From Streptomyces sp. NRRL B-24484 (GTDB lineage Bacteria > Actinomycetota > Actinomycetes > Streptomycetales > Streptomycetaceae): DNA of 64,000 nt. The DNA is taken from the NCBI RefSeq assembly GCF_000717715.1, contig NZ_JOAI01000037.1, forward strand, positions 1 to 64,000, written 5' to 3'. Position 1 is the first letter of the stretch, and every line of letters begins with the position of its first letter. The position numbers and the translations under genes are program-made. This document shows positions 1-7,025 of the stretch, piece by piece. The notes below the pieces were generated by a model. It worked only from the letters and a program-made list of their open reading frames with translations. It had not been told where the DNA came from and ran no database searches.

Positions 1-111
1 GGTGGAGGTGTTGTCGCGGATCGAGCGGTGCAGGAACAGGGCCTGGGCCTTGCGTTCCTCGGGGGCGAGGCCGAGGCCCGCGCGGATCACGGCGCCGGGC
101 CGGGTGCGGGA
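1..111 (-). pseudogene. Truncated sugar ABC transporter ATP-binding protein, runs off left edge
   Basis: Reading the minus strand from the stop of the alpha-galactosidase gene, the same frame continues as PGAVIRAGLGLAPEERKAQA and then LFLHRSIRDNTST to the window edge. This resembles the second nucleotide-binding domain of MglA/RbsA/XylG-type sugar importers ('AIRAGIGLVPEDRK..GL....SVREN'). No start codon, Walker A or N-terminal domain lies before it; the region before it is the intact end of the neighbouring gene. I therefore infer a 5'-truncated gene whose front was lost. The call rests on about 35 residues, so it is tentative. Confidence 0.5.
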
Positions 112-2256
112 TCAGCTGCAGGTCAGCCGGGGTGCAGCCCAGTCCGCATGGTCGTAGGTGTTGCCGCCGTCGGCGGGCCCGACCTGGAGGGTCAGTTCGT
201 AGGCTCCGGTGAGCGGCGCGCCGAGGTGGACGGCGCCGCCCGCACCGGTGACCGTGCCGCTCTCGGCGACCTTCACTCCGTCGGCGAGGACCTGGAAGGT
301 GACCGAGCCGTTGGAGCCGACCTCGTCGTCCACCCCTGCGTCGGTGCTCAGCGCGGTGCACCGGCCGCCGAGGTAGTAGGTGACGGTCGAGGTGGCGTGG
401 ACGCCGAGGCCCCTGGCGTAGGCGGTGCCGCCGATGGTGAGGGTCCGTCCGTCGCCGGCCGCGGCCTCGCCGTTGCTGCGGTCGCGCTCGACCGGACCCC
501 AGCCGTTGAAGGACGCCGTCCACCCCAGGTCGCTCAGGGCGTGGGTGCCTGCGGAGGGTGCCGTCCCGCAGCCGACCCGGACGCCGGCCCAGTCCGCGTG
601 GTCGTAGTCCTTGCCGTCGCCGGCGTCGGTGACGACCAGCCGCAGGTCGCTGCCGCCCGTGAGGTCGGCGTTCAGGCGCAGGGCGGGATCGCTGCCGCGG
701 CGGATTCCGCTGTCGGCCACCAGGGTGTTGTCGCGGTAGACCTGGAACACCGCGGATCCCTTGCTGCCGACCTCGTCGTCGATGCCCACGTCCGCGACCA
801 GCCCGGTGCAGGTGCCGCCGAGGTGGTAGCGGACCTCCGAACCGGCGTGCACGCCGAGGCCCTTCGCGTAGGCGGTGCCGCCGATGGTGAGGGTCCGTCC
901 GTCGCCGGCCCCGGTCTCGCCGTTGCTGTGGTTCCGTTCGACCGGTCCCCAGGCGTTGGCGGGCGTCCCGGACCAGGCCAGGTCGCCGAGCCAGTGCAGT
1001 CCGGCGGGCAGCGCGGTCGGCCCGCCGGGCGTGACCCGGAACATCACCGTGCCGTGCGGGGGGACGGCGGCGCTGATCGCGCCGGTCGTGCCGGTGGTCT
1101 GCTTGGACCAGAGGTCCTTGAGGGTGTACGAGGCGGCGCCGCCGATGCCGGCGGCCGCGGTGGTCGTGGCGATCGTCCTGGTGGCGGCGGTCTCGTTGGT
1201 CAGGGTGACGGCGCGGCCGCCGTCGGCGAGCGGCTTGCTCATGACGACCAGTCCGTCCCCGGAGGAGATCACGGCGCCCTGCCGGCCGAGCGGGTCCTGG
1301 TCGACGGCGATCACGTCGGCGTTGGTGAGGACGGCCATCGTCGCGGCGCTCGCGGTGCGCAGGTCGGAGCCGATCAGCAGCGGCGCGGCCATCTCCGCCC
1401 AGAGGCTGAAGTGGGTGCGGTACTCGGTGTCGGTCATGCCGCCGTTCCCGACCTCCAGCATGTCGGGGTCGTTCCAGGCGTTCGGGCCGGCGTACGGCGC
1501 GAGGGCCTGGTTCTCGTGCGCGATGGAGATCATGCTCGACCAGGAGTCGGAGATGTCGCCGGTGGTCCGCCAGGAGTTGCCGGTCTCCTGGGCCCAGCTC
1601 CACGGCTCGCTGCTGCCCCACTCGCAGATGCTGTAGAGGATGGGACGGCCGGTGGCCTTCAGCGCGTCACCCATCGCCCGGTACCGCTGCTTCGCGTCGA
1701 CGCCCTGGTTGTTGCAGTTGTCGTACTTCAGGTAGTCCACTCCCCAGGACGCCCACAGGTTCGCGTCCTGCTGCTCGTGGCCGAGGCCCCCGGGGAACCC
1801 GGCGACGTCGCAGGTCCTGGTGCCGGCGCTGGAGTACAGGCCGAACTTCAGCCCCTTGGCGTGGACGTAGTCGGCGACCGCCTTGATCCCGTTCGGGAAG
1901 CGCACGGGGTCGGGCACGAGGTCGCCGGCGGCGTCGCGGGTGGGCATCGCCCAGCAGTCGTCGAGGTTGACGTAGGTGTAGCCGGCCGCCTTCAGTCCCT
2001 TGGAGACGAAGATGTCGGCGATGCCCTTGACCATGGCCTCGTTGAACTCGGCCCGGCAGTGCGTGGAGTTCCAGTTGTTGAACCCCATCTGCGGGGTGAC
2101 GGCCTGGGAGTTCTGCAGCGCGGCGGCCGGGGCTGCGGTCGCCACCTCCAGGCCGACCACCGCGGCGGTCGCCAGCGTGCCGCCGCCGCAGAGCACGGCC
2201 AGGGTCGCTGCCAGGCCGACGGCCCGCTGTCGGATCGTGTGAGGGATCGAAGTCAT
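112..2256 (-). CDS. Secreted alpha-galactosidase, GH27, with two NPCBM domains
   Basis: A 714-aa exported glycoside hydrolase expected to release terminal alpha-galactose from oligo- or polysaccharides. The ATG at 2256 has a GGAGG six bases upstream and begins a signal peptide (Arg near residue 10, hydrophobic stretch, Ala-rich cleavage region near residue 45). The GH27 domain fills roughly residues 50-410: MGFNNWN opens the barrel, YLKYDNCN carries the nucleophile Asp, and RTTGDISDSW the acid/base Asp. Two tandem NPCBM domains of about 140 residues follow (each with GWGPVERNHSNGE-like, DGRTLTIGG and YAKGLGVHA motifs); in known proteins they bind carbohydrate. It faces a broken sugar-importer fragment downstream. 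The family call is firm; the natural substrate is not shown by sequence. Confidence 0.93.
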   Translation of the reverse strand: MTSIPHTIRQRAVGLAATLAVLCGGGTLATAAVVGLEVATAAPAAALQNSQAVTPQMGFNNWNSTHCRAEFNEAMVKGIADIFVSKGLKAAGYTYVNLDDCWAMPTRDAAGDLVPDPVRFPNGIKAVADYVHAKGLKFGLYSSAGTRTCDVAGFPGGLGHEQQDANLWASWGVDYLKYDNCNNQGVDAKQRYRAMGDALKATGRPILYSICEWGSSEPWSWAQETGNSWRTTGDISDSWSSMISIAHENQALAPYAGPNAWNDPDMLEVGNGGMTDTEYRTHFSLWAEMAAPLLIGSDLRTASAATMAVLTNADVIAVDQDPLGRQGAVISSGDGLVVMSKPLADGGRAVTLTNETAATRTIATTTAAAGIGGAASYTLKDLWSKQTTGTTGAISAAVPPHGTVMFRVTPGGPTALPAGLHWLGDLAWSGTPANAWGPVERNHSNGETGAGDGRTLTIGGTAYAKGLGVHAGSEVRYHLGGTCTGLVADVGIDDEVGSKGSAVFQVYRDNTLVADSGIRRGSDPALRLNADLTGGSDLRLVVTDAGDGKDYDHADWAGVRVGCGTAPSAGTHALSDLGWTASFNGWGPVERDRSNGEAAAGDGRTLTIGGTAYARGLGVHATSTVTYYLGGRCTALSTDAGVDDEVGSNGSVTFQVLADGVKVAESGTVTGAGGAVHLGAPLTGAYELTLQVGPADGGNTYDHADWAAPRLTCS

Positions 2257-2473
2257 GCATGGCCTCCGGGACTCAATCAGCACACAAAGGCACTGAATCC
2301 AACGGAATCGAGCAGTGGAGAGCGTCAGCCCGTTGACGTCCACTTGTCAAGAGACTCGACAGGGGCCCGCTGGAGAACGTGCGCACTCCCACTGCCCTTG
2401 CAGCGGAGGGAATTTGGCCGGTTCTCGACCATGCGTCGGACGGGGCGGCCGGGCGATCCCCGGCCCACCGCGG

Positions 2474-2980
2474 CTACATCTCCTCCAGCCGCTCCTCCCG
2501 GGCGAGGCTGTTCGGCCCCCAGCCGCGTTCGGCACCCGGATCCTCGTTGCCCCAGGGGTCGGCCGATCCGTCCAGGAAGCCGGCCGCGTACATCATCGCC
2601 TCGGCCACCGGCCGCATGTGGTCCTCGTCGAGGTCGTACAGGGTGTTCCGCAGGCTGGTGTGGTCCTTGCCGGCCAGGTTCGCCGCGACGGTGAGGACCG
2701 CGCGGGCGGACGTGCCCGACGCCCCGGCGTCCAGGACGGGCAGGTCCCGGTTCCGCCAGACGTGGTCGAGTGCCGACGCGAGCTTGACCTCCAGGAGGTC
2801 GTACCTCTCGCGCGAGCACAGCTCGACGAACCCGCGCTCCAGCAGCCACTCCCAGAGGGGCTCGACCTGGAACACCAGCCGGTAGGCCGCCTCCACCTGC
2901 GCGACCGTGCAGGCACCGCGCATGAGCGGCTCGTAGAGGTCCTCGCGCTCGGCCGAGAGCTCGACCCTGACATTCCGCAC
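2474..2980 (-). CDS. Hypothetical protein, 168 aa
   Basis: I do not recognise this family. The GTG at 2980 is preferred because GGAGG lies eight bases before it; the frame extends further upstream without a ribosome site. The protein is acidic and largely helical, rich in Leu, Glu and Arg, with no signal peptide or membrane segment and no obvious catalytic motif. The tail contains DPWGNEDPGAERGWGPNSLA. It is read in the same direction as the alpha-galactosidase but 217 bases separate them, so co-transcription is uncertain. Codon use matches the neighbours, supporting a real gene. Confidence 0.7.
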   Translation of the reverse strand: MRNVRVELSAEREDLYEPLMRGACTVAQVEAAYRLVFQVEPLWEWLLERGFVELCSRERYDLLEVKLASALDHVWRNRDLPVLDAGASGTSARAVLTVAANLAGKDHTSLRNTLYDLDEDHMRPVAEAMMYAAGFLDGSADPWGNEDPGAERGWGPNSLAREERLEEM

Positions 2981-3185
2981 GACGGCATCCTCCGCATCAC
3001 CCCGGGGCGGGACCGGTCCGGGGCGGCAGGCCCCCGTGTCCCGTGGAGGGATCATCGCAGAGCCCGATCGGCTTCCGGCACGGCCCTCGGGGCGACCTGC
3101 CCCGGTGCGGATCCGTGTGAGACCCGACGTCCCCTCACGGCGTTTTCAGAGGTGCCGACTCGGCACAGCTTTCTCAGGGGGATCC

Positions 3186-3827
3186 ATGAACGACACCATG
3201 TCCGTGCGCCGCGCCTCGCTCCTCACCGCGGCGGCCGCCTCGGTCCTGCTCGCGCTCGCGGCCTGCGACGGGCCCGACCCGGTGGCCGCCGGGGCGGGCG
3301 CGACGGCGGCGAGCCCGACCGCGGGTGCGTCCGCGGCGGCGACCGCCGCTCCGTCCGGCCCGGCGACCGGCCACCCGTCCGGGAAGGCGCCCGGCAAGGC
3401 GTCCGGATCTCCGGCCGGGGCGGCGGGCGCCGGGTGCGGTGCGCCGGCCGGCGCGGCCTGGGTCTTCGTCTCCTCGGCCGCGAAGACCGGTGACGGCGGG
3501 GCGGACCTCGCGGTGTCCGACACCGCGGTGACCTGCAGCGCGGACGGGCTCGACCCGGTGGTGGCGGGCGCGGGAGGGACCGGCGCCCGGACGCTGCACC
3601 TGGCCGCCGGCGCTGCCGTCCACCTGCAGAGCCCCGACAATTGGCCCGCCCCGGGCAGGCCCGCGGACCTCGCCGACCTGTTCGCCGCCCACGCGGCGGG
3701 CCGCGCCGGCACCGGCGCCTTCGGCTGGAAGGGCAACGTCTTCACCGTCCGCCTCGACGGATCCGGCCGGATCGACTTCCTCGGCCAGGGCCCCTGGTCG
3801 ACCCTCAACACCGCATCGCCGAAGTGA
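3186..3827 (+). CDS. Putative lipoprotein
   Basis: A 213-aa protein with an N-terminal signal ending in a lipobox (LALAAC, Cys near residue 27), so it should be anchored to the outer face of the membrane. An Ala/Gly/Pro/Ser-rich linker of about 60 residues follows, then a compact domain with two more cysteines (one near AGCGAP, one near VTCSADG) and a C-terminal stretch FLGQGPWSTL. I do not recognise the globular domain. The ATG at 3186 follows a CAGGGG ribosome-site-like sequence; an upstream in-frame start would precede the signal and is not plausible. Confidence 0.8.
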   Translation: MNDTMSVRRASLLTAAAASVLLALAACDGPDPVAAGAGATAASPTAGASAAATAAPSGPATGHPSGKAPGKASGSPAGAAGAGCGAPAGAAWVFVSSAAKTGDGGADLAVSDTAVTCSADGLDPVVAGAGGTGARTLHLAAGAAVHLQSPDNWPAPGRPADLADLFAAHAAGRAGTGAFGWKGNVFTVRLDGSGRIDFLGQGPWSTLNTASPK

Positions 3828-3851
3828 CCCCGGCCCGGCCCGCCGCGCCCG

Positions 3852-4274
3852 TCAGTCCCCGTGGACGGGCAGCAGGCCGCGTTCGGCGAAGACCCGCTTC
3901 GCGGCGAGGGTCGCGTTGATCGCCTTCGGGAACCCGCAGTAGGCGGCGGCGTGGAGCAGCGCCTCGACGATCTGCTCGAGTGTCAGGCCGACGTTGAGGG
4001 CGGCGTGGACGTGCACCTCCACCTGGGGCTCGCACCCGCCGAGGGCGGTGAGCATGCCGAGGGTGACGAGCTGGCGGTCGCGGGGCGGCAGGGCGGGGCG
4101 CGAGTAGATCTCGCCGAAGCCCCAGGCGGCGATCTGGTGCGCCATCTCCGGGGAGACGTCCGCCAGCGCGTTCACCACCCGCTCGCCGGCCTCGCCGTCG
4201 ATCTGTCTGAGCACCTCCATGCCGTGCTCGTAGCGGTCCCGGCGGGTGCGCCCGGTCGTGCCGTCGGCTGTCAT
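3852..4274 (-). CDS. Carboxymuconolactone decarboxylase family protein
   Basis: A 140-aa all-helical protein of the CMD/AhpD superfamily, closest in layout to PcaC-like gamma-carboxymuconolactone decarboxylases: SRPALPPRDRQLVTLGML, then GCEPQVEVHVHAALNVGL and EQIVEALLHAAAYCGFPKA. The AhpD-type CxxC pair is absent, favouring a decarboxylase-like or unknown role over peroxidase. No other protocatechuate-pathway gene is nearby. The ATG at 4274 has GGAG just upstream. It precedes a small gene on the same strand, separated by a strong hairpin, so the two are probably separate transcripts. Confidence 0.9.
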   Translation of the reverse strand: MTADGTTGRTRRDRYEHGMEVLRQIDGEAGERVVNALADVSPEMAHQIAAWGFGEIYSRPALPPRDRQLVTLGMLTALGGCEPQVEVHVHAALNVGLTLEQIVEALLHAAAYCGFPKAINATLAAKRVFAERGLLPVHGD

Positions 4275-4406
4275 GCGGAGCTCCGTTGCGTCTCGTGGTC
4301 CGTCGGGCGGGTCCGGGGGCCGTCGCGGAGGGCGACGGCGGTGGCCGGCGGCCTCCGGGCTCCGCCCTGCTACGGCCGCCCGGCCCGGCGCCGGTCCGGC
4401 GCCCGG

Positions 4407-4445
4407 CCGTACGGGCCGTCCCGGTCGGCGGGACGGCCCGTACGG
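4407..4445 (-). terminator. Hairpin terminator downstream of the 4460-4762 gene
   Basis: A perfect 17-bp inverted repeat (arm CCGTACGGGCCGTCCCG, loop GTCGG) 15 bases past the stop of the minus-strand gene at 4460. No U tract follows, as is common for actinobacterial terminators. Confidence 0.7.
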
Positions 4446-4459
4446 CCCCGGGGCGGGCG

Positions 4460-4762
4460 TCAGCCCTCGAAGCCCCGCTCGTTCATCACTTCGAGGTTCC
4501 GGAACACCGGGGGGCCGTCGCACAGCGCCGCGGCCTGCGCCGCGAACTCCCCGGTCTCCGGGCGCCGGGAGTTCTCCATCGCCTGCTCGTAGGAGGGGAA
4601 CTCCACGATGTTCAGGTACACGTTCTCGGCGTCGCGGTCCTTGGCCTGCACGGCTCTGGTGGCCACGCGGTTGCCCTCGTTCTTCTCCACCCAGCTGTCC
4701 AGCAGGGCGTTGAACTCGTCGATCCGACTCGTCCTGTACTCGATGATCTGAATGAACGTCAC
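4460..4762 (-). CDS. Hypothetical protein, dimeric alpha/beta-barrel (ABM-like)
   Basis: A 100-aa protein starting at GTG 4762 behind GAGGAGG. It opens with a short beta strand (VTFIQIIEYRT), then a helix rich in acidic residues, and contains NVYLNIVEFPSYEQAMENSR, a pattern seen in small ferredoxin-like alpha/beta-barrel proteins such as antibiotic-biosynthesis-monooxygenase-like (ABM) and related folds. No cofactor-binding residue can be named. A terminator follows it, so it is probably monocistronic. The fold call is inference; function is unknown. Confidence 0.7.
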   Translation of the reverse strand: MTFIQIIEYRTSRIDEFNALLDSWVEKNEGNRVATRAVQAKDRDAENVYLNIVEFPSYEQAMENSRRPETGEFAAQAAALCDGPPVFRNLEVMNERGFEG

Positions 4763-4917
4763 GTACGGCCTCCTCGACTCGGCGGACGTCGGCCGTCCGC
4801 CCGTCCAGCGTCCCCCTGCCACCGGCGGGCCGCAAAGGCAGACGGGCGCCGGGCCGGTGTGCGCCCGCGCCCGGGCACGGCGGGCGGCCGGTGGACGCGC
4901 CACAGGGGTCGCCCGGC

Positions 4918-5754
4918 TCAGGCGAGGGCGAGCAGGCTGACGGCGAGCGCGGCGACGCCCAGGCCGGCGAGCTGGCCGCGGTGGATGCGTTCACCCAGCA
5001 CGGCGCGGGCCAGCAGCACCGTGCTCGCCGGGTACAGGGCGGTGATCACCGCGACGACCGTGAGGTCCCCGCTGCGGGCGGCGAGCAGGAACAGCAGGTT
5101 CGCCACGGAGTCGAGCACGCCGGCGCCCGCGGACATCGCGTACGCGGGCCGTTCGGACCCGAGCCGCCGCCGCAGCAGGCCCGCGGCGGCCAGGGTGACC
5201 GCCGAGGAGACCGCGCGTCCGACGATCAGCGGGGCGACGCCGCTGTCGGTCGGCGCCTGGTGCAGGCAGACCAGTTGCAGCGCGATGGCGGCGCCCGCGC
5301 CGAAGGCCAGCAGCAGGGCGGCCCGCGAGGGGCGGGCCGCGCCGGTGCCGGGCCCCGCGCTGACCAGCACCACCGCCAGCAGGGCGAGCGGAAGGCCGAC
5401 GATCCCGGCGGTGCTCAGCTGTTCGCCCTGCAGCAGGCCGACCCCGACGGGCAGTGCGGCGGAGACCAGTGCGGTCACCGGGGACAGCACGTTCATGGGG
5501 CCGATCGCCAGGGTGCGGTAGAGCAGGGCGAAGGCGGCGGCCGAGGCGACGCCGGAGGCCGCGCCCCAGCCGACCGCCCCGGGGCTGAAGGTGGCGCCCA
5601 GGACCGGCCAGAGCAGCAGTTCGACGGCGAGCGAGGCGGGAGCCGCGATCAGCACGGTGCGCAGCACGTGGGCCTTGCGGGAGCCGAGGCCGCCCAGGAA
5701 GTCGGCGCAGCCGTAGGCGAGGGAGCTGCCGAGGGCGAGGAGCAGAGCGATCAC
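4918..5754 (-). CDS. EamA/DMT-superfamily transporter
   Basis: A 278-aa integral membrane protein with about ten hydrophobic segments arranged as two repeats of five, the EamA (drug/metabolite transporter) pattern. It begins MIALLLALGSSLAYGCADFLGG and retains the typical small-residue-rich helices. It is expected to export a small metabolite or amphipathic compound; substrate unknown. It starts at GTG 5754 and is divergent from the XRE-cupin regulator at 5872, with a paired palindrome between them, so that regulator most likely controls it. Confidence 0.92.
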   Translation of the reverse strand: MIALLLALGSSLAYGCADFLGGLGSRKAHVLRTVLIAAPASLAVELLLWPVLGATFSPGAVGWGAASGVASAAAFALLYRTLAIGPMNVLSPVTALVSAALPVGVGLLQGEQLSTAGIVGLPLALLAVVLVSAGPGTGAARPSRAALLLAFGAGAAIALQLVCLHQAPTDSGVAPLIVGRAVSSAVTLAAAGLLRRRLGSERPAYAMSAGAGVLDSVANLLFLLAARSGDLTVVAVITALYPASTVLLARAVLGERIHRGQLAGLGVAALAVSLLALA

Positions 5755-5811
5755 GGTTCATCCCCTACGATGCCAGTGGAACGACTGCAACATACATCGG
5801 ATCGACCGGGA

Positions 5812-5852
5812 TGGTCCAATGGAGTGACTTCACAGTGCATTCCATTGGACCA
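5812..5852. promoter_or_regulatory. Palindromic operator between eamA-type exporter and XRE-cupin regulator
   Basis: TGGTCCAATGGA (5812-5823) and its exact reverse complement TCCATTGGACCA (5841-5852) flank 17 bases. Each arm also contains a near-palindromic 9-mer (TCCAATGGA / TCCATTGGA), with centres 26 bp apart, suggesting two regulator dimers on one helix face. On the minus strand TTGGAC in an arm could serve as -35 for a TATGTT -10 near 5790, so binding would block the exporter promoter. Confidence 0.65.
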
Positions 5853-5871
5853 ATAAGGGGATGGTGACCAG

Positions 5872-6456
5872 GTGGCGGAGACAGCCGACGCCCTGCGGAC
5901 GGTGGCGCACAACGTCCGGGCGGCCCGGACGCGGGCGGGCCTCTCACTGGACGAGCTCGGCCGGCGCGCCCAGGTCAGCAAGGGCGCCCTGGTCGCCCTG
6001 GAAAAGGCCCAGGGCAACCCCAACCTGGCGACCCTCGTCCGACTCGCCGACACTCTCGGCATCTCGGTGTCCGCGCTGATGCAGGGGCCGTCCGAGGGCC
6101 GGGTGCGCATCGTCTCCGCCGAGGACGTGGCGCCGCTGTGGACGGGCGGGCAGGGCGGCGAGGCCCGGCTCGTCCTGACGACCTCGGGCCCGGCCCCGGT
6201 CGAGGTGTGGCGCTGGCGCCTGGAGCCGGGCGAGGAGTACCCCAGCCACCCCCACCCGCCGGGCGTCGTGGAGACGGTCAGTGTCACCGGCGGCCGGATG
6301 ACCCTGGTCGTCGACGGCACCGAGCACACCGTCGAGGCCGGGCAGACCGCGACCTTCGACGGCGACACCGCCCACACCTACCGTGGCGCGGGCACCGCCC
6401 CCTGCACCCTGATCATGACCGTTCACCTGCCCCCCGGCCCCGCCTCCACGGCCTGA
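5872..6456 (+). CDS. XRE-family regulator with C-terminal cupin domain
   Basis: A 194-aa regulator. Residues about 12-70 form the helix-turn-helix (LRTVAHNVRAARTRAGLSL, then ISVSALMQG ends the domain). Residues about 85-190 are a cupin barrel (EYPSHPHPPGVVETVSV and later FDGDTAHTYRG), with conserved His residues that may bind a metal or ligand. Proteins of this design usually repress an adjacent exporter and sense a small molecule through the cupin. It starts at GTG 5872 and is divergent from the EamA exporter across a palindromic operator, consistent with autoregulation and exporter control. Confidence 0.92.
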   Translation: MAETADALRTVAHNVRAARTRAGLSLDELGRRAQVSKGALVALEKAQGNPNLATLVRLADTLGISVSALMQGPSEGRVRIVSAEDVAPLWTGGQGGEARLVLTTSGPAPVEVWRWRLEPGEEYPSHPHPPGVVETVSVTGGRMTLVVDGTEHTVEAGQTATFDGDTAHTYRGAGTAPCTLIMTVHLPPGPASTA

Positions 6457-6670
6457 CCCTGCGGGTGCGGCTGCGCCGGCGCCCGGGGCGTCGTCCCGGC
6501 CCACCAGGCCAGAAACCCAATCGACCTTCGATCGAAAGGCTCCAGCGAGCAAGTGCCAACTAAATGAAAGCAATCGTGCGCAGATGGGTGTAGAATCTGA
6601 GACACGAGGGCGGCCTCCTGGACCGGCATCACGGTGATGCCCGCAGCCGCCCGCCAAGGGGGAGACCACC

Positions 6671-6802
6671 ATGGGTTACCAGCTCGATGCGGCTCGCGCC
6701 ACGATGGACGAGCGGCTCCGGCAGGCCGAGCAGCACCGGCTCGTCCGCAAGGCGCAGCGCAAGAACCGCACCACCACCCGGGCCGAGGCGCGCAAGGCCT
6801 GA
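6671..6802 (+). CDS. Small basic protein, 43 aa
   Basis: A 43-codon gene with a clear GGGGGAG ribosome site seven bases before ATG 6671 and a strong hairpin plus T-rich tail 62 bases past its stop. The product begins MGYQLDAARATMDERLRQAE and ends in an Arg/Lys-rich helix (RKAQRKNRTTTRAEARKA), so it is a charged, probably fully helical protein that could bind nucleic acid or a partner. I do not know its function. Its own promoter-like AT-richer leader (TGTAGAAT at about 6589) and terminator argue that it is a genuine single-gene unit. Confidence 0.7.
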   Translation: MGYQLDAARATMDERLRQAEQHRLVRKAQRKNRTTTRAEARKA

Positions 6803-6863
6803 GCACCCCGCCGTCCCGTCCCCCGACGGGAGGTGTCCCCGAGTCGGCTCGGGAGCGAATGAC

Positions 6864-6900
6864 GAGGTCCCGCCCGGTCCAGTCGGCCGGACGGGGCCTC
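6864..6900 (+). terminator. Rho-independent-type terminator after the 43-aa gene
   Basis: A 14-bp stem with two G-U pairs (arms 6864-6877 and 6887-6900; GAGGTCCCGCCCGG pairs with CCGGACGGGGCCTC), followed by TGTGTTTT, an unusually T-rich tail for this genome. It also lies beyond the end of the convergent SARP gene. Confidence 0.75.
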
Positions 6901-7025
6901 TGTGTTTTCCGCGCCCGGGGCCCGCACCCGGTCTCCCGCCTCCGCCCCGAGCGGTGACCTCGCCCGGCGCCCCGAGCCCACCGGCCCGAGCGGACCGAGC
7001 CGCTCGAGAACCGCCGGACCGACTG

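Noticed and set aside
28..2694. An 888-codon plus-strand frame opposite the alpha-galactosidase gene
   Set aside because: Low-complexity Gly/Val/Ala/Asp-rich antisense translation, a normal by-product of high-GC coding on the other strand; the minus strand has clear GH27 and NPCBM motifs.
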